This document shows positions 14,601 to 27,699 of a stretch of 64,000 bases of DNA, in pieces. The notes under the pieces are model-generated. The model made no database searches and was not told the DNA's origin. It saw nothing but the letters and a program-made list of their open reading frames with translations. Each line of letters starts with the position of its first letter. The first letter of the stretch is position 1. The DNA is from Pagrus major (lineage: Eukaryota; Chordata; Actinopteri; Spariformes; Sparidae), in NCBI RefSeq assembly GCF_040436345.1, contig NC_133223.1:11663113-11727112 (forward strand), in the 5' to 3' direction. The translations under genes were made by a program, and so were the position numbers.

Positions 14601-17383
14601 CGAAAGGATCACGACGAGAGAGAGGAGAGAACGTGTTTTTGTTGTTTGTATGGCGTGAGCGCAGGGCTGTAGTGTATTTTAGAAGATAGAAATGAGGCAT
14701 TTGATGGTGAATGATAAGATTCGAGATGGGTGCAATTATTTATATGGAGGTGGAAAAGTTAAATCAGAGTGGTGGGGTTAGAGAGTTTGTTTAAATTTAG
14801 GTTACGCAACAGCTCTTTGTATTTTTAAATTTGGAAGTTAAAAAAAAAATGAGCACGCTGCTTTAAGCCACCTACACAGAGCCGTGCGATTAAATATGTG
14901 GCTATGGATTGACCACCACGATATCTAAAAAGAGTCTAATATAGCGAAAGATGTGCAGTACGCATAGCCAGTAGCCTTCAGCTGCAGAGAGAAATGATTT
15001 CCAAGCATCTCTACTTTAAAGCTTCATACACTGTTTAAATATTACATGATTTATTGACCTCCAAAGTCAATGATAAATTGCTGCATTCAGCCCCTATAAC
15101 AAAAAATAATCATGCATATCAGGTACTGATGTGCTAATGCAAAATATATTTTAAATGAACTCAATGTGAAGCTGTGACACCTCCCCTTTTTTATTCTTTT
15201 ATTTATTTATTATAAGACCATATTTTAATAAATAGTTGCAGCCTATCTGAGCACATCTTAAATGCTGATGTATGTTAATAATGTGTTATTAAGTTTAGAG
15301 TCGTTCAAATGTGACGAAACTCTCGCCACTTTAATTCCCCACAGCTGAAAAAGCATTTGTGGCTCCATATGGAGTCCAGTGGTTTCTCACTGGTTGTGGA
15401 ACCACAACTGGGCCTTTAGTGGTGCTCCAGTGCTCAGCGCAACCGCCAGTGCTTGTTGTTGGTTCGTTTTTTTTAATGGTTCCACATGTCGCTGGTTCTG
15501 CCTCCTCGGTGGTTCTCACATTCACCACAGCAATTAAGTTACATGTTATGGTGGTGAACTGCGCTCAGATCAGAGTTAACCATTAGTGACCCGTGAGGTC
15601 GAGTCTGTGCTGGACTCACAATGACAAAGTTTTAGCAAATGAGTTAAGACTGAGTGAAGATGTGATGGTGCTGTCTGTGAGCATGGCTCTGTCTAATGTT
15701 TGATTTGAGCGCACAAGAAAACAACAGGCTGCAGACGCTCAGACACTCTGTCCACCACAACGTTTTCTTCATGAGGTTTCCTTTTTGGTTCCCATACAGG
15801 CACCAACACATATACCTGACAGATGGAAGTCATTTTTTTTTTTTTAAACAAAGATTTGCTTCCTCTTCTGGCAACTTTCCATCACAAGCAATGCACTGAA
15901 TCTGCGTGCAAATGGGGATATACAGGCCATACACCACAGCTGCTCATTCATGTCCAAGTCAAAGGAAGTTTACTTACATTTTCACCAAATTAAGATCCCA
16001 CAAGTCCTCCCGTGCCTTCACACGACACTTCACTGTGTGTGCCTCAGCTCTGCGGTGCTCTCTAGGCGACAAATAACGGTGAAGGCGAGGGAAACGTTTA
16101 AAAACTTTTTTTTTTCTTTTTTTTTTTTTTTTTAATTGTGTGTCTCTCTCAGCTCAGAGTGGGACAGGCTGAGCGTTGTGTGTGCCATTCTTCCAAGTCT
16201 ATTTCAACCCGCACCGCAGGAAACGCAGGAGCTGATCCAAGTTCAAAGTCACGTCTGCCGACCCCTATAAGAAGTTCTTTATTTCTGTGGAAAACCACAA
16301 AAACCTTCCCCAGATAGGGGGAAAAGAGAAAGAAAATTAAAAAGGGAAAAAAAAAATCTATCGGGTAGAGAGGCACATGGCTGCGGGTTCTCCCTTCTGC
16401 TTGGAGAAGAAAGGGGGTCTAGCCCATTGAAAATCCCCCAAAGACCAGTATTTCAACAGGTTTTAGGACTAGTGATACACACTGAGACGTGGCCTGAGAT
16501 TTTAAATATAAATCACAGGAACTACTCTGAGATCTGAAGTCAGAGCTGACGAAAAGTCTGAAGCAAAAGCGTATCGATAAAGTCAGTGGTCTTGATCACA
16601 CTTGATCACACTCAGCCTGCGTATTACAATGGATGGGGCCAAAGGCGTATTTCTCCTCTCTGTTATCTGACAATATCAATATGTTGACACACTGGAAGGT
16701 TACTAGTGTGGCTTCCGTGACCTTGTGTTTCATGGATGTTTGACCTGTGACCCGTTAAGACCACATGTGTTGCCCTCTTGACTCCTTTTGGTAAAATAAC
16801 CCTGTTTATGACAAAGCGTCTTTGTTTTAAAGAGAGGGAGAGAGAGGAGAGAGAGGAGGGGGGAGACAAGAGGGAGAGAGAGGGAGAGGTTTAACATGTC
16901 CCCCTCTTCCGTCTGAGGCATCGACAGCTCTGGGTTATATGGAAGCTATATTCAATAATAATTAACCCATTCCTTCAGGAAGTTTCCCTTTAATTTAGAT
17001 GCGCAATGTAAAGTAATTTCCATTCATTTGACATAAAAATTGATAAATGTGAGAGAAAAAAACACCAGGACGTGCAATGTGTGTTGCAAAAATTGGACGT
17101 GCAAGGCATTCACAAATTGTCACGATTAAGCAGCAGGGATGGTGCCTTTTTTTTTTTTCTTCCATCAAAATTAAAATTCTCGTTCTTGCTAATTTTCCAT
17201 GGATTAGATTTCCTTTAATGTGGTGTTTAATTGAATGTGTATGAAACAGGGGCCCTTAAACAAATCATAAACAATGCACCCACTGCTCCTCTGGGTTTTA
17301 TGGGCTTCCAGGAGCTCCCATTGGAGCTGAGCATATTTTATTTATTTAACAAAATACCCGAGACAGCGGCTCACACACACACA

Positions 17384-17415
<32 letters not shown>

Positions 17416-19060
17416 AACACATGTGGTCATGGCCGAATTGTTTTAGTAACTTTTTAATTCGGATAAAAATAAAAATATGACAAAGAGTGATTGTGAAAAT
17501 AAAATGAAAACACGTGCAACTGTTAATAAGCAATAAATAGGCAGGATTGATGTCAACACCAGTATAAAGACCTATGAAAACCACCAGGTCTAACTGTAAA
17601 TTCATACATTTTTTATTTGTTTTTATATTTTGTAAGCCTGCAACACGTTATATATCAATTTTAGATGTTTGGACACAAACCCTTAATCCAAAACCATGTT
17701 TCGGCTGCTGATCATCAAGTTCATAAATCAGTTTCAACAGAGCAGCACGTGCAACAGGCCCATAACATGTAAAGCATTCCCCTTCTAACACGATGGAAAT
17801 CAATTACAGGCTAACACATGTTCATCAGTGGGCAAATGTGGTGTTGATTTACATGTCTGAAGTTTTACTTTTTTTTTTTTTTTAAAGGAAGTTTTAGGGG
17901 CTGCTTTTTTGTAGTTTGAGGCGAGCTATCACAAATCGATTGGAAAGGTGTCTGGATTGAGACATATCAATGACAGATACACGTCCTGCTGTCAGGAGGG
18001 ACTGTTCGAATGGCGTGATCCGTCATAGTGAACCTGAATGCAGTTTAACACGAGTCTGACAGCCTCAATTATAACGAGCATTACACGGCGTTAAATAATA
18101 CTTAGCTGACGAGTTTGGAGAAAAGAAAACATTCATGACACCTTTTTACAGGTCATGACATTCGCTGGAATAACATGATGGGTTGCGCTGTAATACTCTT
18201 GACTTGCTGCACGTGTTTAACTCACTGCCTTACGCTTTAATACATTTAAGCCAAGACAGATTATTTTAATGGGAATTTTTTATGAAGGATTTATGAAAAA
18301 TATCTGAACAAATAAGACATTTTTATTGCTTTTCTTAACTTCACTATAATAGGATTTGGATGTCAGCCTACACTACCCGAAACTCCATTTGGAGCTCCTG
18401 TAAATTTAAATGTAGTAGACTGTCAACATTCAAAGGAAGAATGAATCATGTTTATTTAATACTGAGTAACATCTGCAGCGGGGACAACAGGGTTAAAATA
18501 CACAACACCTGAAAAGAGAACCAGAAAGCCGGACGCAAAGCTATGAGTCTGATGTTTATATTTTATTGACTATTTTCTCTGTTTTTATTTATTTTTTATT
18601 TTTCTGTTAAAATAGTTTGTTTTGTTTTTTTGCAGTGCCATTGCACAGGTGCGCTCTTTTCATTTGTTATTTCCCTGACAGATCATGTTATGTCATGTTT
18701 GGAAATTGTTGTGGTTAACACAAAACATGCACTTTTTAATTCATCTCTTTTTTAATTATAATTTATTTTATTTATTTATTTTACAAATCTATACTCTGCT
18801 CACATCTCTTACACTACTCACATCCATCCATCCACCAGCAGCGGGCTTTTTGTTTTTTTGGTTGTTGTTTTTTTTTTCTTTTTTTTTTTTCTCAATGGCG
18901 ACATCAAATCAATAGTAAGACACTCGGACAAACCTCACCGAACATAAACCCGGCTGCATTTATCACATACACAGACATTTCGGTCATCCACATGCGCCAG
19001 CACCGGTAAACAGAAAGCCACACAAACAGATCTGCTGGTAACTTTGTGAGTACAACTTTT
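14600..19060. other. shared intergenic interval between zic2a and zic5
   Basis: No coding region is supported. It contains a poly-T run (about 16106-16134), GA-rich tracts (16830-16890), a CA/CT microsatellite (17371-17420) and several low-repeat AT-rich blocks. The block at about 17900-18430 has complex sequence with ATTATAACG and TTAAATAATAC cores and may be regulatory. Since both genes are transcribed outward from this interval, shared enhancers here are plausible. Confidence 0.6.
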
Positions 19061-19087
19061 TGGAGTCAACAGCGATAAAGAGAGTGA

Positions 19088-19345
19088 GGGGGCGGAACCC
19101 TGCTGAGCCCCTGCGCTGAACGACAGCCAATCGCTTCGTTCTCCTAACTGCCAGTCACCGAAATCCGTCCAATACCCGCAGTGCCATTTCTAAACTGTAT
19201 TCCCCACTGTGTCCTCCAACTGTTGTATGTTCTGCCAATCGCTTGAGGACAGAGTGGGAAAAGGAGCAAGCAGAGTTAGAAGCCGGACAAAAGAACTTAT
19301 AGAGCCCTTATATACATATTTTCCTAATGTTTTAGAGAGCGGTGT
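19088..19345 (+). promoter_or_regulatory. zic5: putative zic5 promoter (GC box, three CCAAT boxes, TATA)
   Basis: In order before zic5: a GC box GGGGGCGG at 19088-19095, CCAAT at 19127-19131, 19169-19173 and 19235-19239, and TTATATA at 19308-19314. Two of the CCAAT boxes lie in an identical 11-mer, GCCAATCGCTT (19126-19136 and 19234-19244). A start about 25-30 nt past the TATA would give a short 5' UTR of about 50 nt before the ATG at 19395. Confidence 0.5.
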
Positions 19346-19374
19346 GTGGTGAAAAACAATTGCGGTGAGTGCGG

Positions 19375-19392
19375 ATGGACTTGTCAGTGTAG
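19375..19392 (+). CDS. short upstream ORF before zic5 (MDLSV)
   Basis: ATG GAC TTG TCA GTG TAG, ending two bases before the zic5 start codon. It lies in the predicted 5' UTR if transcription begins near 19340. Such minimal upstream ORFs can lower translation or require reinitiation; whether this one is translated is unknown. Confidence 0.3.
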   Translation: MDLSV

Positions 19393-19394
19393 TT

Positions 19395-20436
19395 ATGGAA
19401 CCCCCTTTAAGCAAGAGGAATCCGGCGATAAGATTAGCGGATTTGGCAGCGACTCAACCCCTTCCTCATCAGAATATGACAGGCTTCCCGGGGCTAGGGG
19501 GGCATCACCCTCTCTCCCACCATGCCCACCTCCACCCTGGGGAGCTGGGCAACGACCCCGGAGTGGCACTCACTCCATTTGGACCAGAGCACATGGCACA
19601 GACAAATGCTCTCAAACTTAGCCCATCTCAGCACATTCAGAGCCATCCCGAAGCCCAGACCGCGGCATCTTTCACTTCTGCTCAGACCACAGTTGGTTTC
19701 CCCGTGGCTCACCCCCACTCAGGCTACTCAAGCAGCAGGGACTTCATCCTCAGGAGAGAACTCTCAGCCTCTGCTATGCATGCACTTGGCGACCAGCATA
19801 GTTCCGCCTCCTCCCCTCATCACCATGGCATGTTCATCTCCCCAACAGGTGCTTATGGGCACACGGAAAGTGGGGCCCATTCACTTTTCACTGGACTTCA
19901 CGACCAGGCGTCCCCAGGTGCCCACCACCATGCCCTCAACGGGCAGATGCGCCTGGGTATACCGGGGGACATCTACGGCAGGCCAGAGCACTTCGGGCAC
20001 AGGCCAGAGCACTATGGACCCTCTTCTCTCCACAGCTACAACTCCATGAACCTCAATGTGAACATCGCTTCTGCTCCTCACGGAGCGGCGGGGGCGTTTT
20101 TAAGATACATGCGGCAGCCCATAAAGCAAGAGCTAATCTGCAAGTGGATTGACCAGGAGCAAAATCAGAAAAAGCCCTGCTCGAAAACTTACAGCACCAT
20201 GCACGAGCTGGTCAACCACGTCACGGTGGAGCATGTCGGGGGACCGGAGCAGAGCAACCACGTCTGTTTTTGGGAGGAATGTCCGCGGGAAGGAAAGGCT
20301 TTCAAAGCGAAGTACAAACTGATAAATCACATCCGAGTTCATACGGGAGAGAAGCCCTTCCCGTGTCCCTTCCCGGGCTGTGGGAAAGTGTTCGCCCGAT
20401 CGGAGAATTTAAAGATTCACAAGAGGACTCACACAG
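19395..20436 (+). CDS. zic5: zic5 coding exon 1 (N-terminal domain, ZF1-ZF3)
   Basis: 1042 nt from ATG to CACACAG, followed by donor GTCAGTAC; phase 1 (split Gly348). Encodes residues 1-347. Read-through gives GQYA and then a stop, so the donor is required to complete fingers 4 and 5. Confidence 0.96.
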
Positions 20437-21301
20437 GTCAGTACGCCTAATTGTGTCAAACTTGCATACCGCAGTGTGAAAAATATTGACCATGTCTTGC
20501 TGCTCGCATCCTAAACGGATGGGCAGAGCGAGCGCGCGTAATTGCGCACAGAAGCGAGCAAAAATGAGTTGTATTCTCAGTGACGCATTCGCACAGAGAG
20601 TGTTTCATTTCCTCTCTTAAATATAAACTTTTTTGACTCGCCGAGACGCCTGCAGTAGGCGTGAGAGGATTAGGGCATATCATTTGTAAAACGTGCTTAC
20701 GTACATGCAGGACAGCGCTGGAACACGCGTAAATGTAATTATCCTCCGGCGTAGGACGTTTACGCAAAAGCTCAGTTTATATATCCACGAGCCCGTGCAC
20801 ATGGTTAACATGTGTCAGGGTTATTAGTTTTAAACATCGGGTCACTGTGTGTGCTGGAGGATGAGCTCTGCCTGGAGAGAAATCAGATCTGTCCGGATAT
20901 ACTGTCCAACCAAAACAACGTCGTGATGACATACGTTGTGCTTAAAGTTCAGGAGCCTCGGCAGGCGAACTTTTCACAAATCTCACGAGCGTTCTGTTGA
21001 GATCTGTTGTTGTTGTTATTACACAGATTGAGACTCTGTTTTGGCTGAGAGAAAGCTCAATTTTGGCCCTTTGCCACCAACCTGGATAGGCCCCTACACC
21101 TTATAGAGTGATGTAAAATCCCCAGGGAAATAAATATGTCCTCTAGCAAAAAAAAACAGAAGTCATCAGAGAGGCAGCTTGTTGTTGTTGTTGTTTTTTT
21201 AAAAATCAATTTGAAAACACACACTGCGCCTAAATCCATAATTGTACATGTATGCAGGCTTTGATTTAGAAAAAAAATGCATGTTTCACATATAAGTGTG
21301 A

Positions 21302-21377
<76 letters not shown>

Positions 21378-22183
21378 TGAGTTATAACCACAGTCCACCA
21401 CGGTACATACACGACTCCTGGTGGTCTCTTGAGTGCCACCCTCACATACACACATACATGTAACCAGAAGGCCTAAAGGCATGTTACACGTGTTCACACA
21501 GGAAAAAATGCTTTTGGACAAGTGGGTGTGGAGTGGTGGCTGCTACGGTGGATGTTCAGTGGAGGGGGTGCTGATGAGGAAATGAGAGAATTGTCTTTAT
21601 TTAAGGTGGAATGGTGAGAAGCTGATGTGGGGAGTTGGTTTTCACTTCTAATTTTGTGGTGTGTGTGTGTGCGTGTGTGTGTGTGTGATGTAAATGGAAA
21701 CTTTGGTTGACACTGACTGCATCTGTCTCTCATTTATTCAAAGGGGAGAAGCCTTTCAAGTGCGAGTTCGACGGCTGCGACCGGAAATTCGCCAACAGCA
21801 GCGACCGGAAGAAGCACTCTCACGTCCACACCAGCGACAAGCCTTACTACTGCAAAGTGCGCGGCTGTGACAAGTCCTACACGCACCCGAGCTCGCTGCG
21901 GAAGCACATGAAGGTGCACTGCAAGTCCCCGCCGCCCCCGTCCACCAACGTCACCTACATATCCTCCACAAACCCCCTCGGGGACCCTCTCTCGCCCGGC
22001 TCCGAGCCGCACAGGAACCGCTCCGCGAACCTCTCCCCTCAGGTCACAAACCTCAACGAGTGGTACGTGTGCCAGGGGAGCGGAGGGCCCAACCACCTCC
22101 ACACCCCCTCCAGCGATGTGCCAACGTCGGAGTCAGACGACGAGGACTCTTTCAGAAATTCAGACCCGAGGACAATGCTCTGA
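19395..22183 (+). CDS. zic5: Zic5 zinc-finger transcription factor, complete, 2 coding exons
   Basis: Nuclear C2H2 transcription factor of the Zic family, acting with Zic2 in neural tube, midbrain and neural crest development (family knowledge). Exons 19395-20436 and 21744-22183 join in phase 1 to give 493 residues. The start gives [20 protein letters not shown], diagnostic for Zic5; the open frame above it has no ATG. Features are a [10 protein letters not shown] motif (114-123), [16 protein letters not shown] (181-196), an IKQE sumoylation consensus (243-246), and five fingers: ZF1 C249/C262/H275/H280, ZF2 C291/C296/H312/H316, ZF3 C324/C329/H342/H346, ZF4 C354/C359/H372/H376, ZF5 C384/C389/H402/H406. 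The tail has [14 protein letters not shown] and LHTPSS followed by an acidic serine-rich end. Mammalian ZIC5 is longer because of Pro and Ala runs missing here. Divergent from zic2a. Confidence 0.97.
20437..21743 (+). other. zic5: zic5 intron
   Basis: 1307 nt with GT/AG ends. It contains a long TG run (about 21306-21376), a smaller one (21659-21687) and otherwise unremarkable sequence. No exon is seen inside. Confidence 0.9.
21306..21376 (+). repeat. (TG)n microsatellite in zic5 intron
   Basis: About 35 uninterrupted TG units, able to form Z-DNA; likely polymorphic. Confidence 0.98.
21744..22183 (+). CDS. zic5: zic5 coding exon 2 (ZF4, ZF5, C-terminus)
   Basis: 440 nt after acceptor TTATTCAAAG, ending at TGA 22181-22183. 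It starts with the [16 protein letters not shown] linker and finger 4, encodes finger 5 with the Zic5-type [13 protein letters not shown] spacing, then the conserved NLNEWYVCQ box. The exon has markedly high GC at third positions. Confidence 0.96.
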
Positions 22184-23228
22184 TGCCCTGTCAACAACCC
22201 ACGTGACTGGCAGACTTGTCATCTACTTGACCCGTGAAAGTGTGTTAAGATCCACGATGGGATGTTGATCAGTTATTTTACACTGTAGTGTTACTAAAAG
22301 ACTGTGCTAAACGCAGGTGATTCACTGTCATATTGGAGGCAAAGCAGGCCCGAGGGCATGTTTCTCTGAGGTGACCCCCTGACCTTTCAAAATAAAACAT
22401 TTAACACTGACATCACATCTGAAATTAAAAGTTAGAGAAAAAAACATCCTTCCTTCTTAATATAAAGGACCAACCATTTTTTTTAAAAGTGAGGCATTTT
22501 ATGAATAGAACTTTTCAAAATGATATGAGCGATATGCAGGATTTAATTAACTGCATGACTTGAGACTCAACTGGTGTGCTGAAATGACATCTTTCACCTG
22601 ACCTCCCATCATCCCCTTTGCAGTTTAATAACTCGCCTGCTATCAATCACTGTCATAACTCAGACGTTTAAAGGAAAACAAAAGCTAAGCCCTACTGCTT
22701 CTATAGCACCACTGAATGGCAACACCTTACTGGACAGAATCTAGCAGATGAGTCTCTTTTTTTAATTATTTCATCTGATTTCTTTAAGATGTGGTACAAA
22801 CTTTGATGAACCAGTAAGGACAGAAAAAAAAAAAAAAAAAAATGAGGAGGCAAACATGTGAGGGTCTTAAGGGTTCTCATTTACCTTTTCAGATTTATAC
22901 AATACATGTGTTTGGATGGAATTTTGTAATATTTAAGAACTATTTAAGACTATATTTTATGCAAAATACACAAGTGTTATGCTCGTTAAAGAGTACGAGT
23001 AAGTCCCTTGAGACCCTAAATGTCTACACTGACAGGCTTTGACCCTGTAGGATTTGTAAATATGTAATTGTACTGATACTTGTGAATGTTGTGTAGTTTT
23101 AATTACAAAAAAAAAATGTCGTTTTGTACATTGTAATTTATTTGCTGGTATCAATGTTGTACTGGAATTTACAGGAACACCAAAGAATAATAATATCAGT
23201 TTTGGTGATGCATAGTACCCTGCTGATG

Positions 23229-23262
<34 letters not shown>

Positions 23263-23540
23263 ACATTTTTTGGTTCACTTTTTTTTTCCAGTTTTTAATT
23301 GTGGTCTGTAAAAGAAGAAAACATTGACTTGAATAAGCTGTGTAATGTGAAAAGTCCCTTTCTCGCATGCCTTTTTGTAGTGATCTGTCTTTCTCTTTGA
23401 GGTGCATGGTGCCGTTGGACATGGTGGATTAAAAAAAAACAAGAGAGATGAATCAGTTATGATTGTGCAGACCGTTGATGTTCAAAAAAATACATTTACA
23501 ATATAAATTTCATGCTTAAAAAAACACTTAATAAAAAAAC
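22184..23540 (+). other. zic5: zic5 3' UTR (putative)
   Basis: AT-rich non-coding sequence after the zic5 stop with poly-A and poly-T runs (22826-22842, 23229-23257). AATAAA occurs at 22391-22396 and 23530-23535. The true end is not resolved. Confidence 0.45.
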
Positions 23541-23799
23541 AGGACGTATACAGTTAATAATTAACAAGTGTCAAATTATTATGATTTATGAGTGAATCTG
23601 ATTAATAGGAGTTTGGGATATTGGATAAACGCACACATACATAAATTCAGCTTGACCTTTGGTGATTGTGAGATTGCTGCGTTTTGTAAAATAATTTTAG
23701 GAGGCTGTGCATTTGTTGTCAAGCAGTTATGTCAAATTTAATGTGAAATGCAACCAAACCACTTCAAATGGAAAACCCTAGAAGGGAGAGCTATCCCTG

Positions 23800-24300
23800 T
23801 TCACTTCCTCTCCTGACACTTCTATAAAATCTCCACTGTTATCTCAGGAGCAGGGCCTAACGGGCCAAGGAGGCTGGTATAAACTAATCACTGAGCTAAT
23901 GGGAAAACTTATAGCCCCCTGATGGCGCTACCTCTGAAAGGCGCACACAGCACAAAGCAGCCGAGGCATGAATCATTCATGGGAAAAATAAAAGATAAAA
24001 GATATCTGACAATAAGCAATGCCTTGTATAGAGTGTATAAAACAAGTTCCCCCTCTTATTTCCTCCATTAAAACGCACAATCTCACTTTCAAAGAGTTGC
24101 CTGTCCAGTCTATAGAATTAAAATGGACCAACGCGAGTCCTGCACCACTTCAAAGGCTGCAGCTTCTGAGAGGAAGGCTGGCCGCTTTGACAGTCTTCAT
24201 GGTGCGTTAGGATTTCTATGGCAATTGGGTTAGTGAGACGCTCACATCTGAATGTGTCTGCTTGAAAAACACTAACTGCCACTAAATGAACTCTAATCAA
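23800..24300. promoter_or_regulatory. candidate enhancer downstream of zic5
   Basis: Repeat-poor, complex block with AACTAATCACTGAGCTAATG, CCCTGATGGCGC and AATCATTCATGGG. No coding frame. Inference from composition. Confidence 0.35.
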
Positions 24301-24469
24301 AGCTCAGGATGCACCCTCTCCAAAAAGAAAAAAAAAAATGTGTCGCTACCAATGCACAGTGAGCAGGTAGATGACGCGCACCTGCCTGGTGAGAATTTGA
24401 CAAATTCAGAAGATTAAAAAAAAAACACAACTAACTAACAAATTAAAACCTTATTAAAAAAACACACAC

Positions 24470-25400
24470 ACACACGTCTTGAAAATTATTCCGAGCTTCC
24501 ATGCTGCAGCAATTAAGACACTTGACTCAGGTCAACCTGGAGGATGCTGGGACTGTGGCCATAAAATGCGCACACTTAATCAGCAGTGGAGTGCGAACAA
24601 TCTGAAAATATTAAGCAGAGTTTACAGGCCGAGGGAACAGCCACTCCAGCAGCATTAAGGAGGCTTTTAGAAAAACACAACAACTGCAGGTTTGTTCAGG
24701 TTGTGTTTAAGAGGCTTTATCAATTTTATAGCTGTCCTCTTAGCATTTCTAAATAAAAAAAAAAGAAAGAAAACACTTTATCTGCCGCTTCATTCAAAGC
24801 AGGAGCACTTGTGGGCCTCCTCTCGGACTTTTATAGGGACAAGGGGCCTGAAGAGGAGCCTGCTCTTGTAGGTCCCGTTTGGAAACAAGCGCTCAATGAA
24901 TGTTACAAAATAAACACGATGAAAAATAACCAGAGACAGTTCCTTCGGCATTAAAAGGAGGGAGACTTAATAAAAGGAGTGAAGCAGTCACCCTTCAGTG
25001 AGAAACGCTTTGAAGTAGAACTTATTATCTGAGAAATACTTTTTGGTTGTCCTAACGACGCTGCTGAATGGGAAAGGCGCTCCTTTGTCAGCGATTTGTT
25101 CTCCTTTAGTGTGATGCCCGTGGAAATCACTTACATGGGCCACCTTAACATACTGCCTGCAAATCAGTAACTGGCAGAGTCAGACATGCAGACGCCACTT
25201 TGGAGAGGACAAAGCAAAAAGTCGCAGTGAAAACGCCGCTGCTTCTCAATTGCGCCCTTTAAAGGGGTTGAAAGATAATTTCTCAGACGAGCGTAGAACC
25301 AAAACAAATGCCGTCTTGTCAGACTTTACAAGCATTATCCATCTCCTGAATGCTGCTGGCACAATGCGCACGAAAATGCGCTTGTGAAGTGATCATTTTG
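24470..25400. promoter_or_regulatory. candidate enhancer cluster downstream of zic5
   Basis: Long complex stretch with GCAGCAATTAAGACACTTG, CACACTTAATCAGCAG and TTTTATAGGGACAAGGGGCC; few simple repeats except poly-A runs. Typical of conserved non-coding DNA in appearance; not tested. Confidence 0.35.
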
Positions 25401-27699
25401 GTCACAAAAGTTAAGAGGCTCAGTTTAAAAAAAAAAAAAAAGGGAGAAAAAAATGCAGGTCATTTGATCCGAGCACCTGCGCCCGGACCGGGAGCGTCAC
25501 CTTGACGGCAAAACAGAGAAAAGTGTTCAGTTTATGGAGGAGGAAAAAAAATAAAAGGAGAAGAAACATTTTGGTTTTATTTTTTTTTGTGTGTGTGTGA
25601 ACAAGAAAGCAGGTGTGGAGAAGCACACAGCACTCCTCCACCACCACCCAGAAATGAAATATAGCAGAACAGCAGCACCTTGTGACAGCTTTGGCCCGTT
25701 TTCACTCAAAATGAAATCACACTCCTCTTGTTCCTAAATATGACAAGTGAAGGATGAGAGCTGGAGGTCCCTGGAAATCAGAAAAAGACAGTGTGGGTGA
25801 ATGGAGAGGAGTAGAATTGGTCACGTTTATATCCATTTAGTAAAGTTAAGCCCGATATGATGAGCAATGTGTTCAACAAGAGGGGAAATCTGTCCCTTTC
25901 ATTTTTGTGTTGCCTAATGTGAGGAATTAACATTTTTTTATTGCAGCTTCTCACCTCAACCTGTAAATACACTTATTAAATCACTATGCAAGGCGGGTTT
26001 AATATCAAACTTTTGCTGTAAAGTTAGTCAATGTTTCACAGAATTATTGTAAACTACAAATACCAGCTATGTCCATCACTTAAATCAAAGTATGTGTGTG
26101 CCTGTCCAGGTTTAAAGTTTGCTCCCAGTGCGCTCAGATTCTCCCTCTTTTTAAAACACAGCTTTTAACGGCCACATATTTGCTCTCCAGGCATTTTGCC
26201 AACTTTTTTTTTTTTTTGCCCGCTCCCTACCTGCCTACTGTCTTAAGTTTCATGATCAAGTCAGAAAACAAACGCAGTCCAGTCGCTCTTCGAGACTCAA
26301 CTCCGACACTGCCTTCGGTGCTGATTTTTTTCTCTCTTTTCTTCCAATAGAAGCGAGCGCACACACTCCTGAAGCTTTCCTTCTGCCCTGCGAACACTCA
26401 GTTTACAGTAGTCTGTAGGAGACAACTCGACAGCAAGTTAAAGACTCAGAACTTTTCTTTTTTTTTTTTTTTTTTTTTTTTTTGATTTTTGAGTTAGGAC
26501 TCCTTTCCTCCTGATTCATGGATGATGGAAGCTGAGTGGGGGGCCAACTCAAGATTCTTTGTCCGGCTTTTACACTCTGACTGTCGGACGTGTGCAGGAG
26601 GGAATGTCGCTCCTCTCCAGCCCGACTTCAGCAGCTGTGGTTTCACCTATTAGCCCCGATGTCTTTCCCCAAGGAGTGCGAGAGTTAAACATCTGACAGT
26701 GTGCGCGCCGGGGGGTTACTCAACTGACCTGTACTTGGTTTTAGTTTCATAGGAACTTCATTAAATCAATTCCCAGTGAGCACATCATGATTTTTGAATT
26801 TTTTTTTAAATGACAAAAATGTCTTTTTTTTTCCTTTATAGTTTTGGCCTGCTCCATAAGACATGGTGCTGCCTTGCGGGTTTAGGCGACCCTCCGATTA
26901 TAATCATAACCTGCACTGAGCACTCTGTGTGTTGTGGAGGGAAATTGGTTTATTCCTGCTCTGACATTTAGACAGTGTTGTTTCAAGCTTCAATCTCAAG
27001 CTAAGTGGCACTGAGACAGAATGTCAGCAGTCACGACAGCTCATCATTGTTCTTCTGTTCGAGAGACCTCATTTTCCAAAAAAACTTCCCCTTCTTGTTT
27101 GCCACATTTCATTAAAAAACACATTGTTTCATGAGTCAAAGCATAACCGAAATTTGTTTCTCCAAAAGAACATCTTCAAAAACATTTGGACTCATTAACC
27201 ATCCTGGATTTATTTATTTATTTATCTATTCTTTAATTTTGCTGTGATTAAAAAAATACCCCGCAAAAAGGGGGGAAACAAAAACGGGGAACAAAAATAT
27301 AAAAGAACAGAAAATAACTTTTTAATCAGCAAGAAATTAAACTATTTTGATTTTTTTTTTAGCAATAACAGGTGCAATAACACCGGCCTCTACATGTCTA
27401 TGTGTTTGCAGCAACACCAAGAAAAGGAATTTTAAAAACTGATGTGATTTTTAATTGCTCAAATAAATTGAAAAGAATATTTCATGTACCACCTTGAATT
27501 ATGTCAAGAAATTGTGTGGCATTCAAATAATTATTTAATTATGGTTATAATAGAAACATTTTCTTCTCAAAAAAATAAATAAATCCTAATGAGCTGACAG
27601 TCTGTGTCGCACCAGTGGAGCCATCATTTTAACACTGGAAACTAAAATCTTTCCTCAACTGATTTCCTGTTGTCACGTGTATCACGGCTGCTATTGCAG

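Noticed and set aside
19522-20049. 175-codon plus-strand frame within zic5 exon 1
   Set aside because: Alternate frame of the zic5 coding region, Thr/Pro-rich by composition only.
21057-21521. 154-codon minus-strand frame with a long Thr-His run
   Set aside because: Produced by the TG microsatellite in the zic5 intron.
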